Origin: Arachidicoccus ginsenosidivorans | Lineage (GTDB): Bacteria > Bacteroidota > Bacteroidia > Chitinophagales > Chitinophagaceae | DNA length: 64,000 nucleotides | NCBI RefSeq assembly: GCF_007971385.1 | Contig: NZ_CP042434.1 | Location: 1,674,001 to 1,738,000, forward strand | Reading direction: 5' to 3' | In this document: one piece after another, positions 1 through 9,344 of the stretch | Layout: every line of letters starts with the position of its first letter | Numbering within the stretch: position 1 is the stretch's first letter | Notes under the pieces: model-generated | What the model saw: only the letters and a program-made list of their open reading frames with translations | The model's database searches: none | What the model was told of the DNA's origin: nothing | Position numbers and translations under genes: made by a program

Positions 1-1486
1 AACTGTGATACTTCATGGACTTGCGGAATCTGCGAGATGGCATTGGAAAAGCTTTCCAAATGACCTGGATCCCGGACACCACTAATGTTAACCATCAGCA
101 CCCCATTGGGGTTAAATCCCAAATTCTTGTTGCCTACAAATTTCATTTGCTGATAAATAATCACAATAGCAATGATCAAAACAATAGAACAACTAAATTG
201 AACAACAACAAGTATCTTTCTAAACAACTGGTCTGCCCCACCCCTGGAAAACTTCTTTTGCATGAGTTGTAAAGCAGAACTACCTGATAATAAAAGCGCC
301 GGATAACTACCTGCAAGTAAGGTCACTATAAACCAGATAACCAAAAGGAATAAAAAAGTAGGTATGCCTAAAAGATCTGTTATATCTAAATGGCTCCCAC
401 TGATTGAATTAAACAAATACAAACTACCAAATGACATAACAAAACCTACAATAATGGCTAGTAACACCGTAAGTCCTGTATCTGCATAAAATCGCAGAAT
501 CATTTGTGCCCTGGTAGCCCTAATGTTTTATTTATACCAACCTCCCGTGCTCTTTTCTCAGATCTGGCCGTAGCGAGGTTCATATAATTAATGGCTGCAA
601 TAATGACGATTAAAAGCCCTAATAACCCTATCTGCCTTACCGTCTTGATATCACCTATACGACTAATATACGTGTCGGTTATTTGTGCTGAATGTAAATG
701 GATTTCAGATAACGGCTGTATTTTGAGATCAAACCACCGATCTTCTCTGTCTTTTATATATTTTTGAGTCAACGCTGCCACCTTTTTATTAACAACCGCA
801 GCGTCTGCGCCAGGTTTCAACAAACAAAAAGTTTCATAACTGGCATTACTCCAATATATACTTTTACTCAGCCGGTCAGCCTTAAAGTTACCAATAATAG
901 CGGGATCTATGCTGCTATTATCAGGCAAGTCCCGATAAACGCCCGTAACAACCAAATGCGGTCCATTATCTACAATAATGGATTGTCCAATTGGGCTTTT
1001 AACCCCAAAAAGCCTTTTAGCCTCCGTCTGGTTTATGACAACAGCATTATCCTCACCCAAAGGATTGGATGCATTACCGACAACAAAATCAAAATCAAAA
1101 ATTTTAAACAAATCCGGGTCAGACCAGTAAAGTAAATCTTCCTTATAATTTTCATGGTCCACCCTAAGCGTTGCCGGCGTACCAAAACCATTTTTAAGCA
1201 ACCTAGCCGCACTAGCAACTTCTGGGATATCCCTGGTCAAAGCAGGAGCCACCGCATTGGGTACACTGGCCCACACTTCATTTGGTTTTGCATGTGGCAC
1301 TAAATTCACCCGGTATATATTATCCAGGTGGGTGTACATACTGTCAAAGCTCTTTTGTTTGCAAATAAACAAAAACAGCGGAATGCATATAGCAACAGCA
1401 ATAGAAAGGCCCATTAGATTCAGAAAGCTAAACAGCTTACTTGTTCTAAAATTGCGCAATGCTATTTTTAAATAATACTTTATCAT
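1..1486 (-). pseudogene. FtsX/MacB-like ABC permease, 3'-partial at window edge, frame interrupted
   Basis: Inner-membrane permease of the MacB/FtsX type, last visible gene of the efflux operon. The first 328 codons (ATG at 1486) give TM1 at about residues 18-42, a periplasmic MacB-PCD-like domain, and the start of the FtsX domain with the family motif RSEKRAREVG. The frame then ends at 500 just after TLGLPG. Shifting by one base restores AQMILRFYADTGL and an uninterrupted permease frame (TM segments, then GSYPALLLSG, then FRKILVVVQF) down to base 1. The shift maps to a CCC run at 509-511 (GGG on the coding strand); one extra base repairs it. The C-terminal part lies outside the window. This is either a true frameshift or, more probably given the same defect elsewhere in the window, a homopolymer error. 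Confidence 0.85.
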
Positions 1487-1506
1487 GATTTATACATTAA
1501 AATCAA

Positions 1507-3867
1507 TTATTCAGTTTTCAGACTTTTTACCGGACTTACCCGGGCTGCTTTCATCGCCTGAAAACTTACCGTTAAAATGGCGATTATAACTGCTATCAAA
1601 ATTGTTATAACAAACCACCACCACTGCACACTAATACTATAAGTAGAGGCAGATAACCACCTATGCATAATATAATAGGCTATAGGCACAGCGATTACAA
1701 AAGAAATAATAATTAACTTCACAAAGCCCTTAGAAAGTAAGCCAATTATTCCTGCGACACTCGCCCCTAACACTTTACGAACACCAATTTCCTTGGTTTT
1801 GGTTTCTGCCATATACGTAATCAATCCAAATAAACCCAGGCAAGATATAAAAATGGTGAGTCCTGCAAAGAGCATGGATAATTGCCCCAGCTTTTTATTT
1901 TCCTTAAATTTCGTGGCATAGGTATCATCGGCAAAATGGTACTCAAAAGGATAATCCATATTATATTTATCAAATACTTGCTTAATCGTAGCCAGGTTTT
2001 GCTCTACTGAGTGGGCAGGATTAAGCCTGTAATGTATGGTAGAATACCAAGAATCAGGTCCTTCAATGACCATCGGTTGTATCTTATCAAAGGGTTGTTC
2101 AATTATAAAATCATCGATTACCCCGACAACATGCCATTTTGTATCATTATCACCAACAATGGCTCCAATAGGATTTTTAAGGCGCATGGCCTTAACTGCC
2201 GACTGGGTCAGCATCATGGCCGTGCTATCACCAGGGTATTTATAAATATCTATATCCCGACCTTTCACAAGATGCATACCCATGGTTTTTACCATATCAG
2301 CATCTGAGCTGTACCTTACAAAATCAGTTTTCTCATCTGCTTTGTTAGATCCTGGCCAAGTCATACCCCATCCATCACTAAAACGCTGTGTAATGGGAGA
2401 CATATTACGGGACATGGATGTAATGGCACCGCTACTTAAAAGTTCATTTTTTAAAGCTGGATAATTCTTGCGAAGATTGCCATTAAGTGAGCTAAATACC
2501 AGTTCACTTTGGTTATAACCGGTATCTCGATTTTGGACATAGCGGATATCCTGGGTAATCATAATAGTGGTTAAAATCAAAATAATGGCTACTGTAAATT
2601 GCAATACAACCAAAACTGACCTGGCACTGATTTTACCACCCATACGCACAAAACTGCCTTTGAGCACCTTTACAGGAGCAAAGGAAGAAAGATAAAAGGC
2701 AGGATAACTACCTGCTATAAGTCCCGTTATAACCATAACAGCTAATGCAATTAACCAGCCTGTCCATCCAAAATGCCAGCTGAGTTTCGTTTCTACGAGG
2801 TTTCCAAAGGCAGGCAGCACTAAAAGGACGATTCCTAAGGCGATTATAAAGGCAAACAAGGACAGCAGGACACTTTCTATCAAAAATTGAGCAATCAGTC
2901 TGATCCTGGAAGCGCCAATTACTTTCTTAACCCCTACCTCCCTTGCTCTCCTTTCACTTTGTGCCGTGCTAAGATTCATAAAATTAATGCAGGCAATCAA
3001 AAGCAACAAAAATCCAATTACAGCCAGGCAACGAACCACAACAATTCTTCCGGAGTCAAACTTGCCATTATGCTGTTCACTGTATAAAAACACATTTTTT
3101 AGAGGTTCCGCATATATTTCTGTGGTAATATCATCCCTATGGCTTTTGGTAACATCCCTGATCGCCTGATTAAAAGCCGAAAGATTAGTGCCTTTTTGCA
3201 ATTTGACATAGGTCTGCACTGAATTATTCCCCCAACTACTGTCAACTTCCCCAAATCGATTGGCATACGCCCAACTTAACAAATAGTCAGATTTAAGATC
3301 CGTATTCTCCGGCATATCTTTAATGACGCCTGATACAGTAACCAAACTAGACGTATCTAATTTAATCGTTTGACCAACAACATCAGTTCTTCCAAAAAGC
3401 GCTTTAGCAAATGAGCTAGCCAAAATAATACCGGTTCCCGCATCCCAATCCTTATTAGGTCCTCCGGTTACCATAGGAAAGCTGAACATTTTAAAAAACC
3501 CCGGATCTACATAATTCCCATTCTTGTTTTGAATTTTCTGATCACCTACTGTAAATAGGAACGACTGACCCGTTCTAGATCTGGTCCAGTTCTGTATTTC
3601 CGGCCGCTCACTAGCTAAAGTTGAACCTAGTATTTTAGGCGTATACCTCCAGGTATACAAATCACCGCCAAGTTTGTCCCGATTGGAGATCATAAATAAC
3701 TGATCCTCCTGCTTATGAAACCGGTCATAACTAAGCATATGTTGCAATAATATGGCGATCAGTATGGCTCCAGCCATGCCGATGGCCAGTCCAAAAATAT
3801 TCAGACCAGAAAAGAGTTTATTTCGTTTTAAGCTGCGCCAGGCAGTCTTCAAATAACTTTTTATCAT
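1507..3867 (-). CDS. FtsX-like ABC transporter permease (MacB type), 786 aa
   Basis: Inner-membrane subunit of a tripartite-type ABC exporter. It has the duplicated Bacteroidota layout: TM1 near residues 20-42, a periplasmic MacB-PCD domain to about 275, and a first FtsX domain opening with CINFMNLSTAQSERRAREVG. A second TM/periplasmic unit follows, then a second FtsX domain with EIGVRKVLGAS near residue 690 and three further helices. It starts at an ATG 40 bp downstream of the ATPase gene and is followed after 20 bp by another permease, so it sits in one operon with them. Length is normal for the family and the frame is intact. The substrate cannot be told from sequence; export of a lipophilic or peptide compound is inferred from the family. 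Confidence 0.92.
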   Translation of the reverse strand: MIKSYLKTAWRSLKRNKLFSGLNIFGLAIGMAGAILIAILLQHMLSYDRFHKQEDQLFMISNRDKLGGDLYTWRYTPKILGSTLASERPEIQNWTRSRTGQSFLFTVGDQKIQNKNGNYVDPGFFKMFSFPMVTGGPNKDWDAGTGIILASSFAKALFGRTDVVGQTIKLDTSSLVTVSGVIKDMPENTDLKSDYLLSWAYANRFGEVDSSWGNNSVQTYVKLQKGTNLSAFNQAIRDVTKSHRDDITTEIYAEPLKNVFLYSEQHNGKFDSGRIVVVRCLAVIGFLLLLIACINFMNLSTAQSERRAREVGVKKVIGASRIRLIAQFLIESVLLSLFAFIIALGIVLLVLPAFGNLVETKLSWHFGWTGWLIALAVMVITGLIAGSYPAFYLSSFAPVKVLKGSFVRMGGKISARSVLVVLQFTVAIILILTTIMITQDIRYVQNRDTGYNQSELVFSSLNGNLRKNYPALKNELLSSGAITSMSRNMSPITQRFSDGWGMTWPGSNKADEKTDFVRYSSDADMVKTMGMHLVKGRDIDIYKYPGDSTAMMLTQSAVKAMRLKNPIGAIVGDNDTKWHVVGVIDDFIIEQPFDKIQPMVIEGPDSWYSTIHYRLNPAHSVEQNLATIKQVFDKYNMDYPFEYHFADDTYATKFKENKKLGQLSMLFAGLTIFISCLGLFGLITYMAETKTKEIGVRKVLGASVAGIIGLLSKGFVKLIIISFVIAVPIAYYIMHRWLSASTYSISVQWWWFVITILIAVIIAILTVSFQAMKAARVSPVKSLKTE

Positions 3868-3907
3868 GATTGCAACATTTTACATAGTAAGTAAGCCGAG
3901 ATATTGT

Positions 3908-4627
3908 TTAATGCTCAGATTTCAAATCCACATCCGGGATATAATCCAATTCTCTCAGGATATTTTCCGTAATCTTTTCCCCATCCAGCATCCTGATGAT
4001 ACGATGACTAAATTTAGCGTCATGCTCACTGTGGGTCACCATGATAATGGTCGTCCCGGCCTCGTTTAATGAAGTAAGCATATCCATTACTTCATTACCA
4101 TTGTGGGAGTCTAGATTACCGGTAGGTTCATCCGCCAGTATAAGTTTCGGTTTATTGACCACTGCGCGCGCAACCGCAACACGCTGTTGCTGTCCACCGG
4201 ATAACTGCTGCGGAAAGTGACTTTTACGATGCATAATTTGCATCTTCTCTAAGGTTTCTTCTACCATGATTTTTCTGTCCGCAGGTTTGATATTATTGTA
4301 GATGAGCGGCAACTCTACATTTTCATAAACCGTCAATTCATCAATCAAATTAAAACTCTGAAAGACAAAGCCTATATTTTTCTTACGCAGCATGGCACGT
4401 TTCTGTTCATTAAAATGTGCAATTTCCTGACCGTTAAAAATGAAACTGCCCCCATCGCAGTCGTCCAACAGCCCAAGAATATTAAGCAGCGTAGACTTAC
4501 CACAACCCGAAGGGCCCATTATGGCGACAAATTCACCTTGCCTCACTTCAAAGGACATTTTGTTGATCGCTACTGTCTCAATAAGATCTGTTCTATATAC
4601 CTTTTCTAAATCCGTTATTTTGATCAT
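3908..4627 (-). CDS. ABC transporter ATP-binding protein (MacB/LolD type), 239 aa
   Basis: Cytoplasmic ATPase that powers the neighbouring FtsX-type permeases. Visible motifs are Walker A GPSGCGKST (residues 38-46), Q-loop Gln90, signature LSGGQ (142-146) followed by QQR, Walker B LILADE (162-167) and H-loop His199. The length and the LSGGQQQR signature fit the MacB/LolD subfamily, whose members act by mechanotransmission rather than by a classical transport channel. It is the only ATPase of the operon while three permease genes are present, so it probably serves more than one permease or heteromeric permease pairs (inference). ATG start at 4627. Confidence 0.95.
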   Translation of the reverse strand: MIKITDLEKVYRTDLIETVAINKMSFEVRQGEFVAIMGPSGCGKSTLLNILGLLDDCDGGSFIFNGQEIAHFNEQKRAMLRKKNIGFVFQSFNLIDELTVYENVELPLIYNNIKPADRKIMVEETLEKMQIMHRKSHFPQQLSGGQQQRVAVARAVVNKPKLILADEPTGNLDSHNGNEVMDMLTSLNEAGTTIIMVTHSEHDAKFSHRIIRMLDGEKITENILRELDYIPDVDLKSEH

Positions 4628-4673
4628 GATCTAATATTTTAAATTAATTTGGATGCAAATATGCGTTTGGGTT

Positions 4674-5609
4674 TTAGGATTGACTGATATGGATATCTCC
4701 GCTGACAGTTTCAATGTCCAACTCCTTGCCCCCACCATTCACCTGGGCTACGACTTTCCTTTTACTTTTTGTTGAATAATTTATAGCGCCCAGTCCATTC
4801 AGATTCATATCTCCACTAAGGGTATTTAAATGCAGATCCATACCTGCATTATTTTTAATTTTTAGGTCAACATCTCCAGAAACGGTCTTCATCTTAACGT
4901 CCTGGCCCAATTTTCCGGCTACAATCTGAATATCGCCACTAACGGATCCGGCTTTCATTAATGCCCCCACTTTTCCTGCCTTAATATCCCCGGAAGTGGT
5001 GGAACCAGAAAAACTACCGCCCACTGAACTCACTTGGATATCTCCCGATACACTTGCCGTCACGGCGTCGCCACTTAGATGCCCAAGTTCAATATCTCCG
5101 CTGGTCGTACTAATATTAACCTGTCCTGCACGGGTAAGTTCGACATCGCCACTGACAGATTTAATATTCGCATCTGCTGCAGATGGGGTGTGCAAAATAA
5201 AACGTAATCTTAAACCTTGGTTATTACCTATATGCTTGGTTTTGAATTCGACCTTTACAGTCAATTGACTTCCATTTAATTCAGTGGTAATGTCGTAATA
5301 CTTTTCTAGTCGCTCTTTAATCTCTGACTCAGAAAGAGATTTATTGTTTGGGCCTTTTGCCAGCATCTCAACAGTAGCTTTATCTGTTGCATCACCCATG
5401 ACGTCCACATCGGCGCTCACAGTACGTACATCCATCGATTTTACCTGACTGGCATCAAATTGTTTTTTGCTTACAGATCGAAAATTATCTTTCTGCAAAA
5501 CAGAACTAATTGAAAGGCCGTCACCGTTATCAGACCCATTATTTGCCTGCACGCAAGATGCCCCTAGTAAAAAGGCGAGTGTCGTAATAGCCAAAATTCT
5601 CTTTTTCAT
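4674..5609 (-). CDS. DUF4097-type beta-strand repeat protein, exported, 311 aa
   Basis: Exported protein of the DUF4097 family (putative adhesin-like, function unknown). Residues 1-22 form a signal peptide ending in SCVQA. The body is a string of short beta repeats, each with an SGD triplet (for example SVSGDVEL, TTSGDIEL, SVSGDIQV, TVSGDVDL, TLSGDMNL, TVSGDIHI), which suggests a right-handed beta-helix or solenoid. It lies between a permease gene and the ATPase gene of the efflux operon and is co-directional with short gaps, so it is probably co-transcribed. A link to envelope stress or to the exporter is inferred from this placement only. Confidence 0.85.
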   Translation of the reverse strand: MKKRILAITTLAFLLGASCVQANNGSDNGDGLSISSVLQKDNFRSVSKKQFDASQVKSMDVRTVSADVDVMGDATDKATVEMLAKGPNNKSLSESEIKERLEKYYDITTELNGSQLTVKVEFKTKHIGNNQGLRLRFILHTPSAADANIKSVSGDVELTRAGQVNISTTSGDIELGHLSGDAVTASVSGDIQVSSVGGSFSGSTTSGDIKAGKVGALMKAGSVSGDIQIVAGKLGQDVKMKTVSGDVDLKIKNNAGMDLHLNTLSGDMNLNGLGAINYSTKSKRKVVAQVNGGGKELDIETVSGDIHISQS

Positions 5610-5656
5610 TTTTAATATTTTTACTTGTATTATTTAATTTATTGTTTTGTCAACTT

Positions 5657-8014
5657 TTATTCCGAGCGGATAGCCTTTACCGGATTTAGTCTGCCTGCCT
5701 TAAATGCCTGCGAACTAACTGTGACAAAGGCAATAATCACGACAGATAAAGCCGTAACCGCAAATACATACCAGTGGATATTTATCCGGTAATCAAAATC
5801 CATCAACCAGTGATCCATTAGGTAATAGGCAATGGGGAAGGCGATTACACAAGAAATAAAGACCATAATAATAAAGTCCCTGGTCAAAAGCTTTATTACG
5901 GAGCTCACTGAGGCGCCCAAAACCTTTCTAATTCCAATCTCTCTGGTTCTTTGTTCAGCCATATAAGCTGACAACCCAAATAAGCCCAGACAGGAAATCA
6001 CGATGGCCAGCCCCCCAAATATAATGGCCAGTGAGCCCGTAAATCGTTGTTGCTGAAATGTCGCCTCAAACGCCTTATCCATAAAATGGTAATCAAAAGC
6101 TTTAGCCGCGTCAAATTTCAAAAAAACAGACTTTAATGCGGCCAAAGAACCGGACAAATCCGCTTCATCCTGTAAACGAATAAAGATTAAGCCCGTAGCT
6201 TTAGGCTGATTAAAAAACATTAATGGTGCCGGATGTGTGGCTGATATATTATTATAAATAAAATCCTTTGTGATGCCAACAATAGTCAAAGCTCCATGTT
6301 GACCATAATATATCAGGCCGCCTACACGTCCTTCCTTTCCCATGAGTGATGCCAGCGTTTCATTAATAATGATATCATTGCTATCCAAGTCTGGATTGGA
6401 CTTAAATCCCCTTCCGGCTACCAACGGGATATTAAACGTATTCAAATAATTATTATCCGTTCTAACTTTGGTAATCAAAACATCCTCGTTTTCCTGCTTT
6501 CCTTTCCACTTAAGGCCCCCTCCATTATTATTCATTTCGAGTGGTGTATGTGAACCCAGAGAAACCGAAGCAACTTTTCCTGTTGCCATTAATGCCTGCT
6601 TTAAGGCAGGGAAAGATTCAGAAAGTTTGTCAGAGGCGGTTAGGTAAACCACATTATTCTTATTGTAGCCTAAATCTCTAGTGCGCATATGCTGAATCTG
6701 GTGATAAATCACAAATATGGCGACAATAATAATGGCAGAAACTGAAAATTGCAACACCACCAATATCTTCCTGATAAAGCTGGCGCCTCCTGCTTTAAGG
6801 CCATTACCTTTAAGGGCTGCGATGGGATTGAAAGAAGAAAGATAAAATGCGGGATAAATGCCGGCCAATAGACCGCTAAATATACCAAGTCCACATACAA
6901 AACCGATATGCTTTAGGCTCCTTAGGTTCATTTGAAGATGTAAGCCAATCAGGCCATTAAAAAGCGGTAGGCAGGCAGCAATAAGCAATAATGCAATAAC
7001 CACAGCAGCAAAAGACATTAAGACTGCCTCTGAGAGTAACCTTAAAATCAGTCCCCTTCGGGAAGAACCCATCACTTTCCTTAGTCCAATCTCCCTGGCA
7101 CGCTTTTCACTTCTTGCCGTAGAAAGATTCATAAAATTAATACAGGCAATCAGTAAAATAATAAAAGCGATCAACGCAAACATTCTGACCATTTTCACGG
7201 TTCCACCAGTAGCTTCCTTTGTACCACTAAAGTTGCCATGCATGGCAATACGCTCCATAGGATACATAAAATAGGTATAGCTCAATTGTCCATGGCTTTT
7301 TGCAAGACCGGCCAACGCAGCATTTACTTTCTTAGCAGACGCTCCGGGCTTTAATAGAACCCATGCCTCTGTCATATTATTATTCCAGGCATCATATTGC
7401 TTATTTTGATTATAATAAACGCTGTAAGGTAAAATGATTTTGGCATTGGCAAAGGTCATATTCTCTGGCGGATCCTTAAACACAGCATTGATCTGATATG
7501 GCTGTTTATCGATTTGAAGCATTTTGCCGATAACATCTACACTTCCAAAATAAGCTTTAGCGACTTTTGCTGACAATGCGACACCGTCAGGTGCAGATAG
7601 TGCGCGATTCGCATCCCCCCTAATCACATTATAACTAAACATATTAAGGAACTCAGGGTCAGCGTAAGCAGCTTGTTCTGCAAAATTTTTATTCTCCAAA
7701 GAAACATTAATTCCTGCGTCAATATACCGCACAGCCGTTTCCACCTCCGGAAAATTATTAAGAAGTTCATCTCTGATTCCTAGTGGCATAACAGGAAAGG
7801 TATAAGTATCCTTACCATATACCTGCGCATTTTCCATCCGGTATACCCTGCTCAGGTCCTTAACCGAATGATTAAAGGTCGTATAATACTCTACCCAAAG
7901 CAGAATAATCCCTGCACAGGCTATGCCAATGGCCAGGCCAGTGATATTCAGCAGGCTAAAAGCCCTGCTTTTTTTAAAATTCCGCCAGGTAGTGATCAAA
8001 AAACGTTTAAACAT
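5657..8014 (-). CDS. FtsX-like ABC transporter permease (MacB type), 785 aa
   Basis: Second full-length permease of the operon, similar in architecture to the one at 1507-3867 but clearly diverged. TM1 lies near residues 20-40. The periplasmic MacB-PCD region is followed by the FtsX signature ACINFMNLSTARSEKRAREIG near residue 290 and a second FtsX module with REIGIRKVLGASV near residue 690. The C-terminus ends AGRLNPVKAIRSE, the usual ending of this family. It starts at an ATG 47 bp after the HlyD-like gene. Together with the periplasmic adaptor and the TolC-like channel upstream it would form a MacAB-TolC-like export route. Confidence 0.92.
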   Translation of the reverse strand: MFKRFLITTWRNFKKSRAFSLLNITGLAIGIACAGIILLWVEYYTTFNHSVKDLSRVYRMENAQVYGKDTYTFPVMPLGIRDELLNNFPEVETAVRYIDAGINVSLENKNFAEQAAYADPEFLNMFSYNVIRGDANRALSAPDGVALSAKVAKAYFGSVDVIGKMLQIDKQPYQINAVFKDPPENMTFANAKIILPYSVYYNQNKQYDAWNNNMTEAWVLLKPGASAKKVNAALAGLAKSHGQLSYTYFMYPMERIAMHGNFSGTKEATGGTVKMVRMFALIAFIILLIACINFMNLSTARSEKRAREIGLRKVMGSSRRGLILRLLSEAVLMSFAAVVIALLLIAACLPLFNGLIGLHLQMNLRSLKHIGFVCGLGIFSGLLAGIYPAFYLSSFNPIAALKGNGLKAGGASFIRKILVVLQFSVSAIIIVAIFVIYHQIQHMRTRDLGYNKNNVVYLTASDKLSESFPALKQALMATGKVASVSLGSHTPLEMNNNGGGLKWKGKQENEDVLITKVRTDNNYLNTFNIPLVAGRGFKSNPDLDSNDIIINETLASLMGKEGRVGGLIYYGQHGALTIVGITKDFIYNNISATHPAPLMFFNQPKATGLIFIRLQDEADLSGSLAALKSVFLKFDAAKAFDYHFMDKAFEATFQQQRFTGSLAIIFGGLAIVISCLGLFGLSAYMAEQRTREIGIRKVLGASVSSVIKLLTRDFIIMVFISCVIAFPIAYYLMDHWLMDFDYRINIHWYVFAVTALSVVIIAFVTVSSQAFKAGRLNPVKAIRSE

Positions 8015-8061
8015 GTCTTATAAGTTTTAACCGCTATTTACTATTAATGGATTGAGCAATT

Positions 8062-9312
8062 TTAATTAATCACCAGTGTTTCATTGTCTCCAAAGTTATC
8101 ATAACTACTGGTGACCACCTTGTCTCCAGGTTGTAAGCCCTTTAGAACTTCATAATAATCCGGATTCTGACCACCAATTTGAATATCCACCTTAAAGGCA
8201 GTAGAACCACCCTTGCTGAGTTTATAAATCCAGTTGCCACCAGTTTTCTGGAAGAATCCACCTCTTGGTACCAGTAAAGCCTTTCTATCATCACTTAAAG
8301 TCAGCATGATCTGCAGGCTTTGCCCTCTGTGAATCGTTTTAGGGGCTTTATCTTCAAAAGCCATATCTACCTGAAACCGTCCGTTAGTCACGGAAGGATA
8401 TACCTTTTTAACGTTAAGATGTAAAGTATCATTGCCTACAACGGCTGTTCCGGTCAGGCCCGGAAATACATTATTAATATAATGCTCATCCACATCTACC
8501 CGAACCTTATAATCACTGATCACATCAATTTGCCCCAGTCTTTCTCCTTTATTTTTATTCTGACCCACTTCCGCATCCAGTGAAGTCAGCTGCCCATCCA
8601 CTGGCGCCCGAACAATCAGATCGCCTACTTTTTGTTGCATCAGAGAAAAGGCTTTGTTGGCGCCAGAATATAGTTTATTTTGTTGTGCCAGTTGCTGAAC
8701 CTTATCCACGGAGTCCTGCTGCAATAGTGTCCTTTGTAAATCCAGCTTTTTTACCAGATAATCGTAACTTATTTTTGCCTTCTCATATTCCTGAGATCCG
8801 ATTGCCTTTTGACCATAGAGTTTTTTATCCAGATCATACAGCCTTTTAGCCTCCTGCAATTGACTTTGTACATCCGCCAATTGATTTAAGTTACTGACAG
8901 AGGTCTGACGGGCACCATTTTGGGCAATCTGCACCTGCATCAACGTATTATACACATTATTTTGCTGTTCCACCAGACTCATCATCAGATCTGGATTAGA
9001 TAAACGAAGAATTGGCTCTCCTTTTTTCATCATGGCCCCATCTTCTACATAACGCTCCTCCACCCGGCCACCTTCCATGGCATCCAAATAAATAGTCGCA
9101 ATGGGCATCACCACGCCGTTGACCGGAATATAGTTTTTAAATTGTCCTTCCGTCACCTCACTAATGGTAATTCTTTCCTTGTCCACATTTAAACGAGTGC
9201 CGCCACTGGCATAATAAATACTCCCCGCTATCAAGGCTACAAGTGCCACAATCCCTATTATGGTCAATATTTTTTTACGGGTCCAGGTCTTCTGTTCTAT
9301 CGCTCTATCCAC
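8062..9312 (-). CDS. HlyD/MacA-family periplasmic adaptor, 416 aa
   Basis: Membrane-fusion protein bridging the inner-membrane permease and the outer-membrane channel. A single N-terminal helix (about residues 16-32, following RKK) anchors it. A biotinyl-lipoyl half-motif lies near VMPIATIYLD, then a long heptad-rich coiled-coil hairpin (about 105-215) and the second lipoyl half at LIVRAPVDGQL. Beta-barrel and membrane-proximal domains follow, ending with VLKGLQPGDKVVTSSY. The start is taken as GTG at 9312, 32 bp after the TolC-like stop, because no good ATG follows before the membrane helix. The length fits MacA-type adaptors. Confidence 0.92.
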   Translation of the reverse strand: MDRAIEQKTWTRKKILTIIGIVALVALIAGSIYYASGGTRLNVDKERITISEVTEGQFKNYIPVNGVVMPIATIYLDAMEGGRVEERYVEDGAMMKKGEPILRLSNPDLMMSLVEQQNNVYNTLMQVQIAQNGARQTSVSNLNQLADVQSQLQEAKRLYDLDKKLYGQKAIGSQEYEKAKISYDYLVKKLDLQRTLLQQDSVDKVQQLAQQNKLYSGANKAFSLMQQKVGDLIVRAPVDGQLTSLDAEVGQNKNKGERLGQIDVISDYKVRVDVDEHYINNVFPGLTGTAVVGNDTLHLNVKKVYPSVTNGRFQVDMAFEDKAPKTIHRGQSLQIMLTLSDDRKALLVPRGGFFQKTGGNWIYKLSKGGSTAFKVDIQIGGQNPDYYEVLKGLQPGDKVVTSSYDNFGDNETLVIN

Positions 9313-9344
9313 TGCTGTATATTTTAAAAATTAAGTTTGGGTTA

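Noticed and set aside
15..272. An 85-codon plus-strand frame at the left edge
   Set aside because: Antisense to the frameshifted permease continuation; no protein-like features.
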